Shown here piece after piece: positions 63,501 through 64,000 of a stretch of 64,000 nucleotides of DNA. The stretch is from Adineta vaga (taxonomy: Eukaryota > Rotifera). The DNA lies in the NCBI GenBank assembly GCA_021613535.1, contig CP075495.1:11036001-11100000 (forward strand). Direction: 5' to 3'. A model generated the notes under the pieces. It ran no database searches, had not been told where the DNA came from, and saw only the letters and a list, made by a program, of their open reading frames with translations. A program made the translations under genes and the position numbers. The stretch's first letter is position 1. The number at the start of each line of letters is the position of its first letter.

Positions 63501-64000
63501 ACAAAACAAAAGACATAAATTTTCATTTCATAAAACAAACTATTCATTGAATTTTACTTCATAATCAGTAAAACCGAGATCATCCACATCCGTTCTTTGT
63601 TGCACTTTATCCATAAACATTTTCAAATATGCTTCAATAACAGCTTGACTAATAAATAATGCATAATCTTCCGAACATCGAAGTTCCATAATTACAAGTA
63701 ATTGTCTAAAAAAGAAAAACATCGAAATAGCATTGCAATACATATCATTTATTGCTTTACTTACATAAATGTTTCAGATAATGTTGATATATTATATAAA
63801 ACTCGAAATTGAACAAGTATACTATAAGATAATTCATTCAATGCTCCATCCCAATCAATCATGATGCCATTCAATTTATCTCTATTCTAAAACAGAAAGT
63901 TTAGTTGTCAAGGTTTGTCTATGAGATAGGAAAGATAGTTACTGCTTCTCTTGCATCTTCTAATTGGTGTAACATAATTATTCGAAATAATTGATGATAT
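60510..64000 (-). CDS. MUN-domain, C2-domain exocytosis factor (UNC13/BAIAP3-like), 5' part outside window
   Basis: Vesicle-priming protein family acting on syntaxin/SNARE assembly. Visible exons: 64000-63943 (partial), 63886-63765, 63705-63558, 63498-63377, 63319-63019, 62963-62776, 62718-62580, 62522-62454, 62389-62204, 62155-61871, 61818-61468, 61412-61328, 61259-61094, 61031-60815, 60761-60510, giving 895 complete codons. Most of it is all-helical MUN sequence (RLKLIEYRQWFSPTMKF; RVKISNYYRDEKAGKVD; LEPVQYSRVACAIRIKTLQC). A C2 domain follows: ILCCRNLPKMDYIGASDPYV, then SVWDEDYVKDDFIGE, with the Asp residues needed for calcium largely kept. It ends in an Arg/Ser-rich tail, stop at 60510. 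The short spacing of MUN to C-terminal C2 and lack of C1 in view favour BAIAP3/UNC13D-like over neuronal UNC13A, but the N terminus is needed. Confidence 0.88.

Overview
This is a eukaryotic nuclear window, almost certainly from a metazoan and most likely a bdelloid rotifer (Adineta/Rotaria type). It is visibly AT-rich. Genes are split by many very short introns, mostly about 50-70 nt with GT..AG ends. Clear animal genes (PAX3/7, myosin VI, TRPM, SLC9, SLC41, RECQ1, a MUN-domain protein) lie beside genes of a kind animals usually lack (an Fcy1-type cytosine deaminase, an SbmA/ABCD-like full transporter). Orphan rhodopsin-like receptors are repeated. The species call is inference. Exon models were built by hand from frame continuity, splice ends and remembered family motifs. 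For each multi-exon gene the summed coding length is a multiple of three.

Layout, left to right. 0.7-8.7 kb: RECQ1-like helicase (+), followed closely by an unrecognised propeller-like protein (+), an EF-hand protein (+), a cytosine deaminase (-) and an ankyrin-like protein (+). 9-13.4 kb: a 1324-residue ABC transporter (-) made of two TMD-NBD halves. 16-20 kb: an SDR oxidoreductase (+), a receptor relic (-) and a PLAC8 protein (+). 20.4-24.3 kb: an SLC9 Na+/H+ exchanger (-). 25.8-28.7 kb: a decayed SEC63-like gene (-) with stops and frame breaks. 30-39 kb: myosin VI (-, 27 exons), divergent from an SLC41 magnesium transporter (+). 39.4-46.6 kb: a receptor (-), a Golgi-type glycosyltransferase-like protein (+), a Ly6/uPAR protein (+) and a single-exon orphan (-). 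48.6-52.1 kb: PAX3/7 (+) and a single-exon receptor (+). 52.4-57.4 kb: a TRPM channel (-, 27 exons). 58.5-64 kb: a small secreted protein (-) and a MUN/C2 exocytosis factor (-) cut by the right edge.

There is no evident pathway cluster; the genes look like an ordinary mixed metazoan neighbourhood. The most notable local features are possible horizontally acquired genes, a possible spliced-leader operon at RECQ1, the decayed SEC63 copy and two foldback elements associated with genes. I saw no CRISPR array, rRNA, convincing tRNA or intact transposon.
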